A model generated the notes under the pieces. It saw only the letters and a list, made by a program, of their open reading frames with translations, did not search any database and was not told the origin of the DNA. The translations under genes were made by a program, and so were the position numbers. A DNA stretch of 64,000 nucleotides, taken from positions 1,054,001 to 1,118,000 of the forward strand of contig NZ_CP021731.1 in the NCBI RefSeq assembly GCF_003628555.1, written 5' to 3'. Positions 17,530 through 26,692 of the stretch are shown piece by piece (positions within the stretch are counted from its first letter, which is position 1; every line of letters starts with the position of its first letter). Origin of the DNA: Azoarcus sp. DN11 (GTDB taxonomy: Bacteria; Pseudomonadota; Gammaproteobacteria; Burkholderiales; Rhodocyclaceae).

Positions 17530-17558
17530 CTTGAAATCCCGAAAGTGCGTCCCTATTA
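17530..17558 (+). promoter_or_regulatory. Sigma-32-like heat-shock promoter of groESL
   Basis: CTTGAAA (17530-17536), a 14-base spacer and CCCTATTA (17551-17558) fit the sigma-32 consensus CTTGAAA-N13-15-CCCCATnT. It lies directly upstream of the CIRCE operator. Confidence 0.8.
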
Positions 17559-17585
17559 TTAGCACTCGTTGGCAATGAGTGCTAA
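17559..17585. promoter_or_regulatory. CIRCE operator (HrcA binding site)
   Basis: TTAGCACTC-N9-GAGTGCTAA is an exact match to the CIRCE consensus. HrcA bound here represses chaperonin genes. It overlaps the transcription start region of the sigma-32-like promoter. Confidence 0.95.
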
Positions 17586-17667
17586 CGGCCCGGATTTGTC
17601 CCGCGGCCACAGCGAATTTTCCAGGCGGACCCTGTCCGTTCTCGACGCAATAGAAAGGAGTGAGTCA

Positions 17668-17958
17668 ATGAAAATCCGTCCCTTGCATGATCGCGTGATC
17701 GTCAAGCGCCTCGAAGCCGAACGCAAGACCGCCAGCGGCATCGTCATCCCCGACTCGGCCGGCGAGAAGCCCGACCAGGGCGAAGTGCTGGCCGTGGGCA
17801 ACGGCAAGATCCTCGACGACGGCAAGGTCCGCCCGATGGCCGTCAAGGTCGGCGACAAGGTCCTGTTCGGCAAGTACGCCGGCCAGACCGTCAAGGTCGA
17901 AGGCGACGAACTGCTCGTCATGCGCGAAGAAGACATCATGGGCGTGGTCGAGGCCTGA
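17668..17958 (+). CDS. groES: Co-chaperonin GroES
   Basis: 96 residues, the normal length. It begins [19 protein letters not shown] and contains the mobile-loop region [16 protein letters not shown] and the C-terminal EDIMGVVEA. It forms the heptameric lid of GroEL. The ATG at 17668 follows GAAAGGAG. It is cotranscribed with groEL 42 bases downstream, under the sigma-32-like promoter and CIRCE. Confidence 0.98.
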   Translation: MKIRPLHDRVIVKRLEAERKTASGIVIPDSAGEKPDQGEVLAVGNGKILDDGKVRPMAVKVGDKVLFGKYAGQTVKVEGDELLVMREEDIMGVVEA

Positions 17959-17988
17959 GCCTCCCTCGTTTCCCCACTCGAATCCTAG

Positions 17989-19665
<1,677 letters not shown>

Positions 19666-19691
19666 TCCCCGCCTGACCGTCCGGTCATCTT

Positions 19692-19740
19692 CCGGGCCTT
19701 CGGGCCCGGTGCAAAACGGCTCCGCCTCGGCGGGGCCGTT
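19692..19740 (+). terminator. Tandem hairpins after groEL
   Basis: CCGGGCC-TTCG-GGCCCGG (19692-19709) is followed by AACGGC-T-CCGC-CTCG-GCGG-G-GCCGTT (19715-19740) and GTGCTTT. Neither has a long T-run, but together they are a probable terminator. Confidence 0.6.
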
Positions 19741-19942
19741 GTGCTTTCCGGCGGGCGACGCGCGCAAGCGGCGCGACGCGCGGCCGCGCTCGAAGCGTGG
19801 GATAATCGAAGGGAAGGAAAAAAGGCGGTCGGGAGTTTCCGCACGGTTTCGTCGGAAGCTCCCGGGAGCGGGCGCGCGGGCGGCGCGGCCATTCCTCTGA
19901 CCGGGTAAAGGAGAACAGCGGGTGTAAATCTAGGCGTGCCCG
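19741..19942. other. Spacer between groEL terminator and response regulator
   Basis: No gene seen. It is GC-rich and ends in the promoter region of the two-component operon. Confidence 0.4.
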
Positions 19943-19960
19943 CTTACATACAACTTACAT
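19943..19960. promoter_or_regulatory. Direct-repeat site for an OmpR-type regulator
   Basis: CTTACATACAACTTACAT contains two CTTACAT copies with an 11-bp period, the usual spacing for OmpR/PhoB-type dimers. It lies 9 bases before the regulator's start codon. The same CTTAC-N6-CTTAC motif recurs, inverted, at 22139-22154. Confidence 0.6.
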
Positions 19961-19969
19961 CCTGATTCC

Positions 19970-20656
19970 ATGCGGATCCTGCTTGCGGAAGATGATACCG
20001 TCATTGCCGACGGTCTGTGCCGTGCGCTCAGGCGTGGCGGTTTTGCGGTCGATCACGTGGCTTCGGGCATCGAGGCCGATACCGCGTTGGCATCGCAACC
20101 CTACGATCTCGTGATCCTCGACCTGGGCCTGCCGCGGCTCCCTGGCATCGAAGTCCTCAAGCGCCTGAGGGCGCGCAAGTCGACGCTTCCGGTCCTGATC
20201 CTGACGGCCCAGGACGGCGTCGAGGATCGCGTGCGCGGCCTGGATGCGGGTGCCGACGACTACCTTTCCAAGCCCTTCGCGCTGCCGGAGCTCGAAGCGC
20301 GCGTGCGTGCGCTCACGCGCCGCGGCACGGGACAGCCGCGCTGCATCGAGGTCGGCAGCCTCTTGTACGACCAGGCCGATCGCGTCGTCAAGATCAACGG
20401 CCAGGTGGTCGAGTTCTCCGCGCGCGAGATCGGCCTGCTGGAAGTGTTCATCCTGCGCGTCGGGCGTCTCGTCAGCAAGGACCAGCTCGTCGATCACCTG
20501 TGCGGCTGGGGCGAGGAAGTCTCCAGCAACGCCATCGAGGTCTATGTCCACCGCCTGCGCAAGAAGCTCGAAGACAGCGGCGTGCGCATCGTGACGGTGC
20601 GCGGCCTGGGGTACTGCCTGGAAACGGTGGATGCTGGCCAGGCGGCGAAAGCCTGA
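19970..20656 (+). CDS. OmpR/TctD-family response regulator
   Basis: 228 residues. The receiver domain has the acidic pair E7-D8-D9, phosphoacceptor D51 in LVILDLGLPR, Thr in LILTAQDG and Lys in YLSKPF. The C-terminal winged helix spans about residues 128-222 (FSAREIGLLEVFIL ... VYVHRLRKKLE ... TVRGLGYCLE). It overlaps the kinase gene by 26 bases, so the two are a cognate pair. Two CTTAC repeats just upstream suggest autoregulation. The sensor's N-terminal domain places the pair in the TctDE class, which controls uptake of carboxylic acids. Confidence 0.94.
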   Translation: MRILLAEDDTVIADGLCRALRRGGFAVDHVASGIEADTALASQPYDLVILDLGLPRLPGIEVLKRLRARKSTLPVLILTAQDGVEDRVRGLDAGADDYLSKPFALPELEARVRALTRRGTGQPRCIEVGSLLYDQADRVVKINGQVVEFSAREIGLLEVFILRVGRLVSKDQLVDHLCGWGEEVSSNAIEVYVHRLRKKLEDSGVRIVTVRGLGYCLETVDAGQAAKA

Positions 20657-22112
20657 CAAGTCCGCCGGGGGCGGGCGGGCGTCGACGCAGCCGAATTCGC
20701 TGTTCGGCGAGATCCTCGACTGGATGCTCGCGCCGCTGCTGTTCCTGTGGCCGATCTCCATCATCGCCACGCACAACGTCGCGGACAACATCGCCAACCA
20801 GCCCTACGACCGCGCGCTCGCCGACAGCGTGCGGGCGCTGGCGCGCCTGGTGTCGGTGGAGGAGAGCAGGGTCGCGGTGCACTTTCCCGCGCCGCCGCGG
20901 GCGCTGTTCCGCGCCGACCAGGACGACGTCGTCTACTACCAGGTGGCGCACGAGAGCGGCGAGCTCGTCACCGGCGACCGCGAAATCGGCTGGACGCCGG
21001 CGCCCCCAACCCTCGTCCCCGAAGAGGTGCTCTACCGCGACGACGTCATCCACGGCGAGGAGGTGCGCATTGCCTACCAGTTCCTGCGCCCCTGGCCGGA
21101 ACCGGCCAGTCCGCTCGTGCTCGTGCAGGTCGCGGAAACGCGCAACAAGCGCAGCGACCTCGCGTCGCGTGTCGTCACCGGCGTGCTGCTGCCGCAGTTC
21201 GCGATCATTCCGCTCGCGGTGGTGCTGGTATGGGTGGGACTGTCGCGTGGCATCGCGCCGCTCAAGCGCCTGCAGAGCCTGATCCGCCGGCGCCGCCCGA
21301 CCGACCTGTCGCCGATCGCCGCCGCGAGCGTGCCCGAGGAAGTGCGCCCGCTGATCGTCGCGTTCAACGACATGATGGCGCGCCTCGAGGAAAACCTGCA
21401 CGCGCAGCAGCGCTTCATCGCCGACGCCGCGCACCAGATGCGCACGCCGCTCACGGGACTGCGCATGCAGACCGAGCTCGCACTGCAGGAAGCCGATCCC
21501 GTCGCGCTGCGCGAATCGCTGTCGCGCATCGCGCTGAGCACGGAGCGCGCGAGCCACCTGATCAACCAGTTGCTCTCGCTTGCCCGGGCCGAGGCAAGCT
21601 TCGAGAAGCTCTACACGGTCGAAACGATGGACCTGCGCGCGCACGTGCGTGACGTCGCGCTCGACCTGTTCCCGCGCGCGCAGGCGAAGAACATCGATCT
21701 CGGCGTCGAGGGCGGTTCCGACCCGCTGCCGATCGAGGGCAACGCGGTGCTGCTGCGTGAAATGGTCAAGAACCTCATCGACAACGCGATCAAATACACG
21801 CCGCCCGGGGGCAGCGTCACGGCGCGCACTCGCTATGCCGGGGCGCCGATCCTGGAAGTCGAGGACACTGGCGCCGGCATTCCCGAAGCCGACCGCGAAC
21901 GCGTGTTCGAGCGCTTCTACCGCGTGCTGGGCAGCGGCGAGGATGGTTCCGGCCTGGGCTTGCCCATCGTGCGCGAGATCGCCGAGCTGCACCGCGCGAC
22001 GGTGACGCTGAATCCCAACCCCGGCGGTCGCGGCACCATCGTCCAGGTCGTCTTCCCACGCGGCGCCGTTCCGCCGCCGGTGCCGGTGCGCGGGGACTTC
22101 CCCCTCGCCTGA
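20631..22112 (+). CDS. TctE-like sensor histidine kinase
   Basis: 493 residues. The first membrane helix is at about residues 28-48 (EILDWMLAPLLFLWPISII), followed by a periplasmic 2CSK_N-like domain (ANQPYDRALADSVRALARLV...). A second helix is at about residues 185-207, then a short HAMP linker. The phosphoacceptor is H268 in DAAHQMRTPLTGL. The catalytic domain has the N box LIDNAIKYTPPGG, G1 DTGAGIP, F FERFYR and G2 GSGLGLPIV. Pairing with the upstream regulator is shown by the gene overlap. The permease genes that follow are the probable targets. Confidence 0.93.
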   Translation: MLARRRKPDKSAGGGRASTQPNSLFGEILDWMLAPLLFLWPISIIATHNVADNIANQPYDRALADSVRALARLVSVEESRVAVHFPAPPRALFRADQDDVVYYQVAHESGELVTGDREIGWTPAPPTLVPEEVLYRDDVIHGEEVRIAYQFLRPWPEPASPLVLVQVAETRNKRSDLASRVVTGVLLPQFAIIPLAVVLVWVGLSRGIAPLKRLQSLIRRRRPTDLSPIAAASVPEEVRPLIVAFNDMMARLEENLHAQQRFIADAAHQMRTPLTGLRMQTELALQEADPVALRESLSRIALSTERASHLINQLLSLARAEASFEKLYTVETMDLRAHVRDVALDLFPRAQAKNIDLGVEGGSDPLPIEGNAVLLREMVKNLIDNAIKYTPPGGSVTARTRYAGAPILEVEDTGAGIPEADRERVFERFYRVLGSGEDGSGLGLPIVREIAELHRATVTLNPNPGGRGTIVQVVFPRGAVPPPVPVRGDFPLA

Positions 22113-22137
22113 AGTCGCTCGCCGGTATGCAGGCGGC

Positions 22138-22154
22138 CGTAAGCGCGTCGTAAG
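22138..22154. promoter_or_regulatory. Second CTTAC-N6-CTTAC site, upstream of the permease operon
   Basis: CGTAAGCGCGTCGTAAG is, on the other strand, CTTAC-N6-CTTAC with the same 11-bp period as the site before the regulator gene. A further inverted repeat, GGTTAC-G-GTAACC, lies at 22168-22180. Confidence 0.6.
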
Positions 22155-22224
22155 TCTCCGCCATTATGGTTACGGTAACCGGGAGAGGAATCCCGGTCTG
22201 ACCACCGCTAGAAAGGAGGGAGAC

Positions 22225-22533
22225 ATGCAAAACGATATGGTGACAAAAATCGTCGCCAACCCGAAGTACCAGCGACTGGTGAGCACCCGCTCGTCGTACG
22301 GCTGGGTGCTGACGGCGATCATGATGGTCGTCTATTACGGCTACATCGCGATCATCGCGTTCGACAAGGGGCTGTTCGCCCAGAAGCTCGGTGCCGGCGT
22401 CATGACCGTCGGCATTCCCGTCGGTTTCGGCGTGATCGTGTTCACGGTCATCATCACCGGCTTGTACGTGCGTCGCGCGAACTCCGAGTTCGACGCGCTG
22501 ACCCAGGAAATCGTCAAGGAGAGCAGCAAATGA
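22225..22533 (+). CDS. DUF485 small membrane protein
   Basis: 102 residues with two membrane helices (about 30-52, [19 protein letters not shown], and 62-84, [19 protein letters not shown]), which is the DUF485 pattern. Such proteins (YjcH-like) are encoded directly before ActP permeases. Its stop overlaps the actP start (ATGA), so translation is coupled. A strong ribosome site (AAAGGAGGGAGA) precedes the ATG. Its role is probably support of the permease; the mechanism is not known. Confidence 0.93.
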   Translation: MQNDMVTKIVANPKYQRLVSTRSSYGWVLTAIMMVVYYGYIAIIAFDKGLFAQKLGAGVMTVGIPVGFGVIVFTVIITGLYVRRANSEFDALTQEIVKESSK

Positions 22534-24248
22534 GCAGCCGCTACCTGAAAATCGGCGGCGGGCTGCTGCTCGCGCTCGCATCGGGCTCCGCCCTCGCGGC
22601 GGGTGCCGATCTCGGCCAGGCCGAGAAGCAGCCGACCAACTGGACCGCGATCACGATGTTCGCGGCCTTTGTCCTGTTCACGCTGTACATCACCAAGTGG
22701 GCCGCGGCCAAGACCAAGTCGGCGGCGGACTTCTACACTGCCGGCGGCGGTATCACCGGCTTCCAGAACGGCCTCGCGATTGCGGGCGACTACATGTCGG
22801 CCGCGTCCTTCCTGGGGATCTCCGCGGCGGTGATGGCCAACGGCTACGACGGCCTGATCTACTCGATCGGCTTCCTCGTCGGCTGGCCGGTGATCACCTT
22901 CCTGATGGCTGAAAAGCTGCGCAACCTCGGCAAGTTCACCTTCGCCGACGTCGCTGCCTACCGCTTCAAGCAGACCCCGATCCGCACCTTCGCGGCGTCC
23001 GGTACGCTGGTCGTCGTCGCGTTCTACCTGATCGCGCAGATGGTCGGTGCCGGCCAGCTGATCAAGCTGCTGTTCGGCCTCGAGTACTGGATCGCGGTCG
23101 TCATCGTCGGCGCGCTGATGATGGTGTACGTGCTGTTCGGCGGCATGACCGCGACCACCTGGGTGCAGATCATCAAGGCCTGCCTGCTGCTCGCCGGCGC
23201 GTCCTTCATGGCCTTCATGGTGATGTGGAAGTACGGCTTCTCGCCCGAGCAGCTGTTCGCAGCGTCGGTCAAGGTCAAGGAAGGCGTGGCGCTGGCTGGC
23301 GGCAAGACCGCGGAAGAGGCCGGCATCATCGGCCAGGCGATCATGGGGCCGGGGTCCTTCATCAAGGACCCGATCTCGGCGATCTCCTTCGGCATGGCGC
23401 TGATGTTCGGTACTGCCGGCCTGCCGCACATCCTGATGCGCTTCTTCACCGTGCCGGATGCCAAGGAAGCGCGCAAGTCGGTGTTCTGGGCGACCACCTG
23501 GATCGGCTACTTCTACATCCTGACCTTCATCATCGGCTTCGGCGCGATCGTGCTGGTGTCGACCAACCCGCAGTTCCTCGACGCCAAGGGCGCCCTGCTG
23601 GGCGGCGGCAACATGGCGGCCATCCACCTCGCCAACGCGGTCGGCGGCAACGTGTTCCTCGGCTTCATCTCCGCAGTCGCGTTCGCGACCATCCTCGCGG
23701 TGGTGGCTGGCCTGACGCTGTCGGGCGCGTCGGCGGTGTCGCACGACCTGTATGCGACCGTGTTCAAGAAGGGCAATGCCGACTCGGCCTCGGAACTGCG
23801 CGTCTCGCGCATGACCACGATCGCCCTGGGCATCATCGCGGTCATCCTCGGCATCGCGTTCGAGAAGCAGAACATCGCGTTCATGGTCTCCCTGGCCTTC
23901 GCGATCGCCGCTTCGGCCAACTTCCCGGTGCTGTTCATGTCGGTGCTGTGGAAGGACTGCACGACGCGCGGCGCGATGATCGGCGGCTTCCTCGGCCTGA
24001 TCACCGCGGTGGTGCTGACGATCGTGTCGCCGTCGGTGTGGGAAGCTACGCTCGGCAACCCGAAGGGATCGGCGCTGTTCCCCTACACCTCGCCGGCGCT
24101 CTTCTCGATGGCAGCGGGCTTCATCGGCATCTGGCTGTTCTCGATCCTCGACAACAGCGCCCGTGCCGCGGAAGACCGTGCAGGTTACCTCGCGCAGAAG
24201 GTGCGTTCGGAAACCGGTATCGGCGCGGAAGCCGCTTCCGGCCACTAA
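22530..24248 (+). CDS. actP: Cation/acetate symporter ActP (SSS family)
   Basis: 572 residues. A short N-terminal signal-like segment ([17 protein letters not shown]) is followed by about 13 transmembrane helices of the sodium:solute symporter family, with [23 protein letters not shown] and [16 protein letters not shown] as recognisable family stretches. It imports acetate or related short monocarboxylates. The operon partner is DUF485. Regulation by the TctDE-like pair immediately upstream is suggested by the shared CTTAC repeats. Substrates other than acetate, for example glycolate, propionate or pyruvate, are possible. Confidence 0.92.
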   Translation: MSSRYLKIGGGLLLALASGSALAAGADLGQAEKQPTNWTAITMFAAFVLFTLYITKWAAAKTKSAADFYTAGGGITGFQNGLAIAGDYMSAASFLGISAAVMANGYDGLIYSIGFLVGWPVITFLMAEKLRNLGKFTFADVAAYRFKQTPIRTFAASGTLVVVAFYLIAQMVGAGQLIKLLFGLEYWIAVVIVGALMMVYVLFGGMTATTWVQIIKACLLLAGASFMAFMVMWKYGFSPEQLFAASVKVKEGVALAGGKTAEEAGIIGQAIMGPGSFIKDPISAISFGMALMFGTAGLPHILMRFFTVPDAKEARKSVFWATTWIGYFYILTFIIGFGAIVLVSTNPQFLDAKGALLGGGNMAAIHLANAVGGNVFLGFISAVAFATILAVVAGLTLSGASAVSHDLYATVFKKGNADSASELRVSRMTTIALGIIAVILGIAFEKQNIAFMVSLAFAIAASANFPVLFMSVLWKDCTTRGAMIGGFLGLITAVVLTIVSPSVWEATLGNPKGSALFPYTSPALFSMAAGFIGIWLFSILDNSARAAEDRAGYLAQKVRSETGIGAEAASGH

Positions 24249-24260
24249 GATGCACCACCT

Positions 24261-24330
24261 CCGCCGGCCTTCGGGCCGGCGGTTGCAGGAAAACGAACAT
24301 GGGGCGGCCGACGGCTGCCCCATGTTTTTT
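24261..24330 (+). terminator. Terminator after actP
   Basis: A first hairpin (CCGCCGGCC/GGCCGGCGG type, 24261-24282) is followed by a second stem at 24298-24324 (CATGGGGC-G-GCC / GGC-T-GCCCCATG) and TTTTTT. Confidence 0.9.
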
Positions 24331-24369
24331 GCGTAGGCGCGATATTTCAGCGTCGTGACGAAAATATGT

Positions 24370-24397
24370 TTGACTCGTCGCCGATACCCGCTATAAT
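24370..24397 (+). promoter_or_regulatory. Sigma-70-type promoter of tRNA-Phe
   Basis: TTGACT, a 16-base spacer and a perfect TATAAT box, ending 13 bases before the tRNA gene. Confidence 0.85.
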
Positions 24398-24410
24398 GCG
24401 CGTCTTCACC

Positions 24411-24486
24411 GGCCAGGTAGCTCAGTTGGTAGAGCAGCGGATTGAAAATCCGCGTGTCGGCGGTTCGATTCCGTCCCTGGCCACCA
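24411..24486 (+). tRNA. tRNA-Phe (GAA)
   Basis: 76 bases with a complete cloverleaf: acceptor GGCCAGG/CCTGGCC, D arm GCTC/GAGC, anticodon stem GCGGA/TCCGC with loop TTGAAAA (anticodon GAA), TTCGATT T-loop, and an encoded CCA. Its 3' 47 bases are repeated at 31035-31081, so it is the attachment site of the element that follows. Confidence 0.98.
24440..24486 (+). repeat. attL: 47-bp direct repeat in the tRNA-Phe 3' half
   Basis: Runs from the anticodon stem to the CCA end and is identical, base for base, to 31035-31081. The two copies bound the integrated element. Confidence 0.93.
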
Positions 24487-24492
24487 GAATTC

Positions 24493-24528
24493 AAGCCGGT
24501 TCCAGCCTTAGTGCTCGAACCGGCTTTT
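24493..24528 (+). terminator. Element-borne terminator behind tRNA-Phe
   Basis: AAGCCGGTTC pairs perfectly with GAACCGGCTT around a 14-base loop, ending in TTTTCT. It starts 6 bases inside the element, so the element supplies a new terminator for the tRNA transcript. Confidence 0.75.
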
Positions 24529-24555
24529 CTACAAATAAACCCCGCGTTTCTACAA
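24527..24555. repeat. Integrase arm-type sites, left end
   Basis: TTCTACAA occurs at 24527-24534 and 24548-24555, 21 bp apart (two helical turns). The same octamer occurs near the right end at 30923 and 30985. Confidence 0.55.
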
Positions 24556-24558
24556 TTC

Positions 24559-25536
24559 TCACCGCAGCGGCTTCACGCGCTCGCCCTTTCGTGCACGCGT
24601 GTAGTGCTCTGTCATGTCCCGTTTGGTGTGGCCGAGAAGCTTCTGAGCGTGACCGAGGTCGCCCGTGTCGGTCGCAGCCTTAGCCCGAATGTCCCGGAAT
24701 TGGAAGGTCGCGCCGGCTGCTTTCCTGGCTTCGTCGAATCGGTTCCGCAGCATCCAGTAGGTCAGGGGCTGGCCGTTTTCGTCTTGAACGAGCCAAGCGC
24801 CTTTCACCTTTGCCGGGCGACTCGTAATGCGTTCGATGACCGCCGCCAACTCGCCAACGATCTCGATCGCAAGCTTCTTCCCGGTCTTGTTCTGCTTCAC
24901 GTGCAGACTGCCATCCCGGATGTCGGCGCGGGTCAGCTTGAGCACATCCGCGGGGCGCTGCCCGGTGAGCAGTGCCAGGTCCATCGCGTCTTGCAGCGTG
25001 TAGTGACCTTTCGCCCGAACCGCGGCGAACTCATCGTCCTCGACATATCGGTCGCGGCCGGTTTCCTTGTGACCTTTCACGCCGGCGCAGGGGTTCGGGG
25101 CATCCGTGTAGCCCCATTCCCGCGCCTTGTTGAAGACGTGCGACAGCAGGGCCTTTTCCCGGTTGGCGCGCGTCTTCGCCTGCTGGCCGCGAAGATCGAG
25201 GTAAGTGCGCACGTCCTGCGGTCGAATGCTGTCGATCGACACCGATCCGAACACGGCGACCAGCTTTGCGAGTTCGGCCTGGTTGTCCCGCTGGGTCCGG
25301 ATTGCCTTCGTGGGAATGACCTCGCGTTCATATCGCCGGGCGATGATTGCGAAGGTCTTGTCATCGGGATTCGCCGCTTCGCCTTCCAACTCGGCCCAGC
25401 GCAGCCGCGCCTGGTTCAAATCCTTCCCCAGCTTGATCCACTGCCGCGGCACCGTGGAGGTGACGTAGTAGAACGTTTCCCCCTTCCGGTGCATCCGAGG
25501 CGGCAGGTTCAGGTCTCGAGTACGACGACGGCCCAT
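24559..25536 (-). CDS. int: Tyrosine-recombinase phage integrase
   Basis: 325 residues. An N-terminal Arm-binding domain (FYYVTSTVPRQWIKLG) and a SAM-like core-binding domain (about 60-150) precede the catalytic domain. Visible catalytic residues are Arg in LLTGQRPADVL, RDIRAKAA in the box II position (the first His of the usual HxxR is replaced by Arg), LLGHTKRDMTEHYTR with His, and the nucleophilic Tyr. It integrates the element into tRNA-Phe. The ATG at 25536 has GAGGG eight bases upstream; an upstream extension overlaps the DUF4224 gene and was rejected. Confidence 0.93.
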   Translation of the reverse strand: MGRRRTRDLNLPPRMHRKGETFYYVTSTVPRQWIKLGKDLNQARLRWAELEGEAANPDDKTFAIIARRYEREVIPTKAIRTQRDNQAELAKLVAVFGSVSIDSIRPQDVRTYLDLRGQQAKTRANREKALLSHVFNKAREWGYTDAPNPCAGVKGHKETGRDRYVEDDEFAAVRAKGHYTLQDAMDLALLTGQRPADVLKLTRADIRDGSLHVKQNKTGKKLAIEIVGELAAVIERITSRPAKVKGAWLVQDENGQPLTYWMLRNRFDEARKAAGATFQFRDIRAKAATDTGDLGHAQKLLGHTKRDMTEHYTRARKGERVKPLR

Positions 25537-25538
25537 GT

Positions 25539-25769
25539 TCAGCGCCCTCGCAGCGCGGCAAAGTTCGGACGCCCGCCGCCCTGGACGGGCGCCGCCGCGT
25601 CGCCGCCCCCGAGGCGGCTTTTCGCATAGCTGCGGCCAATGACCGGGCGGTTGTTTCGGTTCTGCTCGAACACCCAGCCGCGATCCTTCAGCCAACGGCA
25701 TTGCAGGGCTGGCACCTTGTAGCCGGTCAGCTCGATTACCTCGTCCTTGGAAAGGAACATCGGTTCCAT
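25539..25769 (-). CDS. DUF4224 protein, probable excisionase/regulator
   Basis: 76 residues. MFLSKDEVIELTGYKVPALQCRWL followed by DRGW resembles DUF4224, a small winged-helix-like family encoded next to phage integrases. Its stop lies two bases before the integrase start, so translation is coupled. GGAG nine bases before the ATG supports the start. A role in excision or in helping the integrase is inferred from position. Confidence 0.78.
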   Translation of the reverse strand: MEPMFLSKDEVIELTGYKVPALQCRWLKDRGWVFEQNRNNRPVIGRSYAKSRLGGGDAAAPVQGGGRPNFAALRGR

Positions 25770-25784
25770 TCGAGTGATCTCCGA

Positions 25785-25958
25785 TCAATGCGCGCACTGC
25801 ATGCGCTGGCGAGCTTTCAGCCGGCGCGCCTTGTTCCGCGAGGGGCGAAAACCCGAAACGGTCTTTCGCAGTCTCCCGAGCAGACGGGCGTAGTTGATCG
25901 CGAGAGTAAGATGCTCGGCCGGATACTGAATTGCCGTGACATCGCGAATCGGTTTCAT
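25785..25958 (-). CDS. Small basic hypothetical protein (57 residues)
   Basis: 57 residues, starting MKPIRDVTAIQYPAEHLTL and ending in a Lys/Arg-rich tail (NKARRLKARQRMQCAH). The start codon overlaps the stop of the upstream HTH gene by four bases (ATGA). That overlap is the main reason for accepting it. No family recognised; the basic C-terminus could bind nucleic acid. Confidence 0.6.
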   Translation of the reverse strand: MKPIRDVTAIQYPAEHLTLAINYARLLGRLRKTVSGFRPSRNKARRLKARQRMQCAH

Positions 25959-26692
25959 GCGGTTGCTACCTTGCGTTGCGGCTGGGGGACTGAGTTGGCG
26001 TGGGGAAAGTCCATGATTCGGGCGGTTGCAATACGCCCGAGCAGATCGTTCAGGCGGTCTTGCATTCCGCGCAGCTCGTCTGTAATCCCGTCGGTGAGGT
26101 AGAGCGTTCGGAGGCGCGCATTCTCCGCTTGTGCTTCTTCCAGTTCCTTCCGCAGGCGGTCGGCTTCCCATTTGTGGTTGTCGCGCTCCGCGTAGAGCCG
26201 GGGCAGGGCGTTGAGCTCAGCCGGAAGCAGGGCGAGCCTGCCCACGTCGGGGGAGATCAAGGCGCCGGTTTGGCGGTTGATGAACCATCCGTCCCAGGTT
26301 TCATGCGAGAGCCGAAAGGCCGCGCTTTCCGAGAGAAGGCGAAGGGTCTCGACGGCAGCGAAGGGAACGGCTACCGCATCGGTCTCCCAGGCGGCAACGG
26401 TGCGCGCGCTTACGCGCAGGTAAGTTGCGGCCTGCGCGCGTGTCAATCCGACGACGTGCTCCCGAAGGAAACGGAAGCCGGCGCCAGTTGCCTCGCGTGC
26501 AGGATTCGACGCGATGAGCCAAGCCGGATGCTTGCGGCCGAACACCTGTGTAATGCGATCGACGCCGGCAGCATCATCGATGTCGGGATTCATGCCGTTC
26601 ATGAAATAGGACCAGCGGGAGCGATCTCCTACCGACTGGACAGGCTTTGTGCTCCGCTTGGTCGTGGATGCGGGTTTAGACGTGCGTTTCAT
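25955..26692 (-). CDS. HTH protein, DUF3653-like, phage-type
   Basis: 245 residues. A helix-turn-helix at about residues 78-105 (VGLTRAQAATYLRVSARTVAAWE) is followed by WDGWFINRQTGALISPDVG, which resembles DUF3653 phage proteins. The C-terminal third is a coiled coil (YAERDNHKWEADRLRKELEEAQAENARLR in part). Its start overlaps the replication gene by 17 bases. Probably a DNA-binding regulator or replication helper of the element. The N-terminal 20 residues are Lys/Thr/Ser-rich and disordered. Confidence 0.7.
   Translation of the reverse strand: MKRTSKPASTTKRSTKPVQSVGDRSRWSYFMNGMNPDIDDAAGVDRITQVFGRKHPAWLIASNPAREATGAGFRFLREHVVGLTRAQAATYLRVSARTVAAWETDAVAVPFAAVETLRLLSESAAFRLSHETWDGWFINRQTGALISPDVGRLALLPAELNALPRLYAERDNHKWEADRLRKELEEAQAENARLRTLYLTDGITDELRGMQDRLNDLLGRIATARIMDFPHANSVPQPQRKVATA

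Noticed and set aside
22341..24494. Long open frame antisense to actP (717 codons)
   Set aside because: Arg/His/Asp-rich composition typical of the reverse strand of a GC-rich membrane-protein gene; actP and its DUF485 partner are clear.
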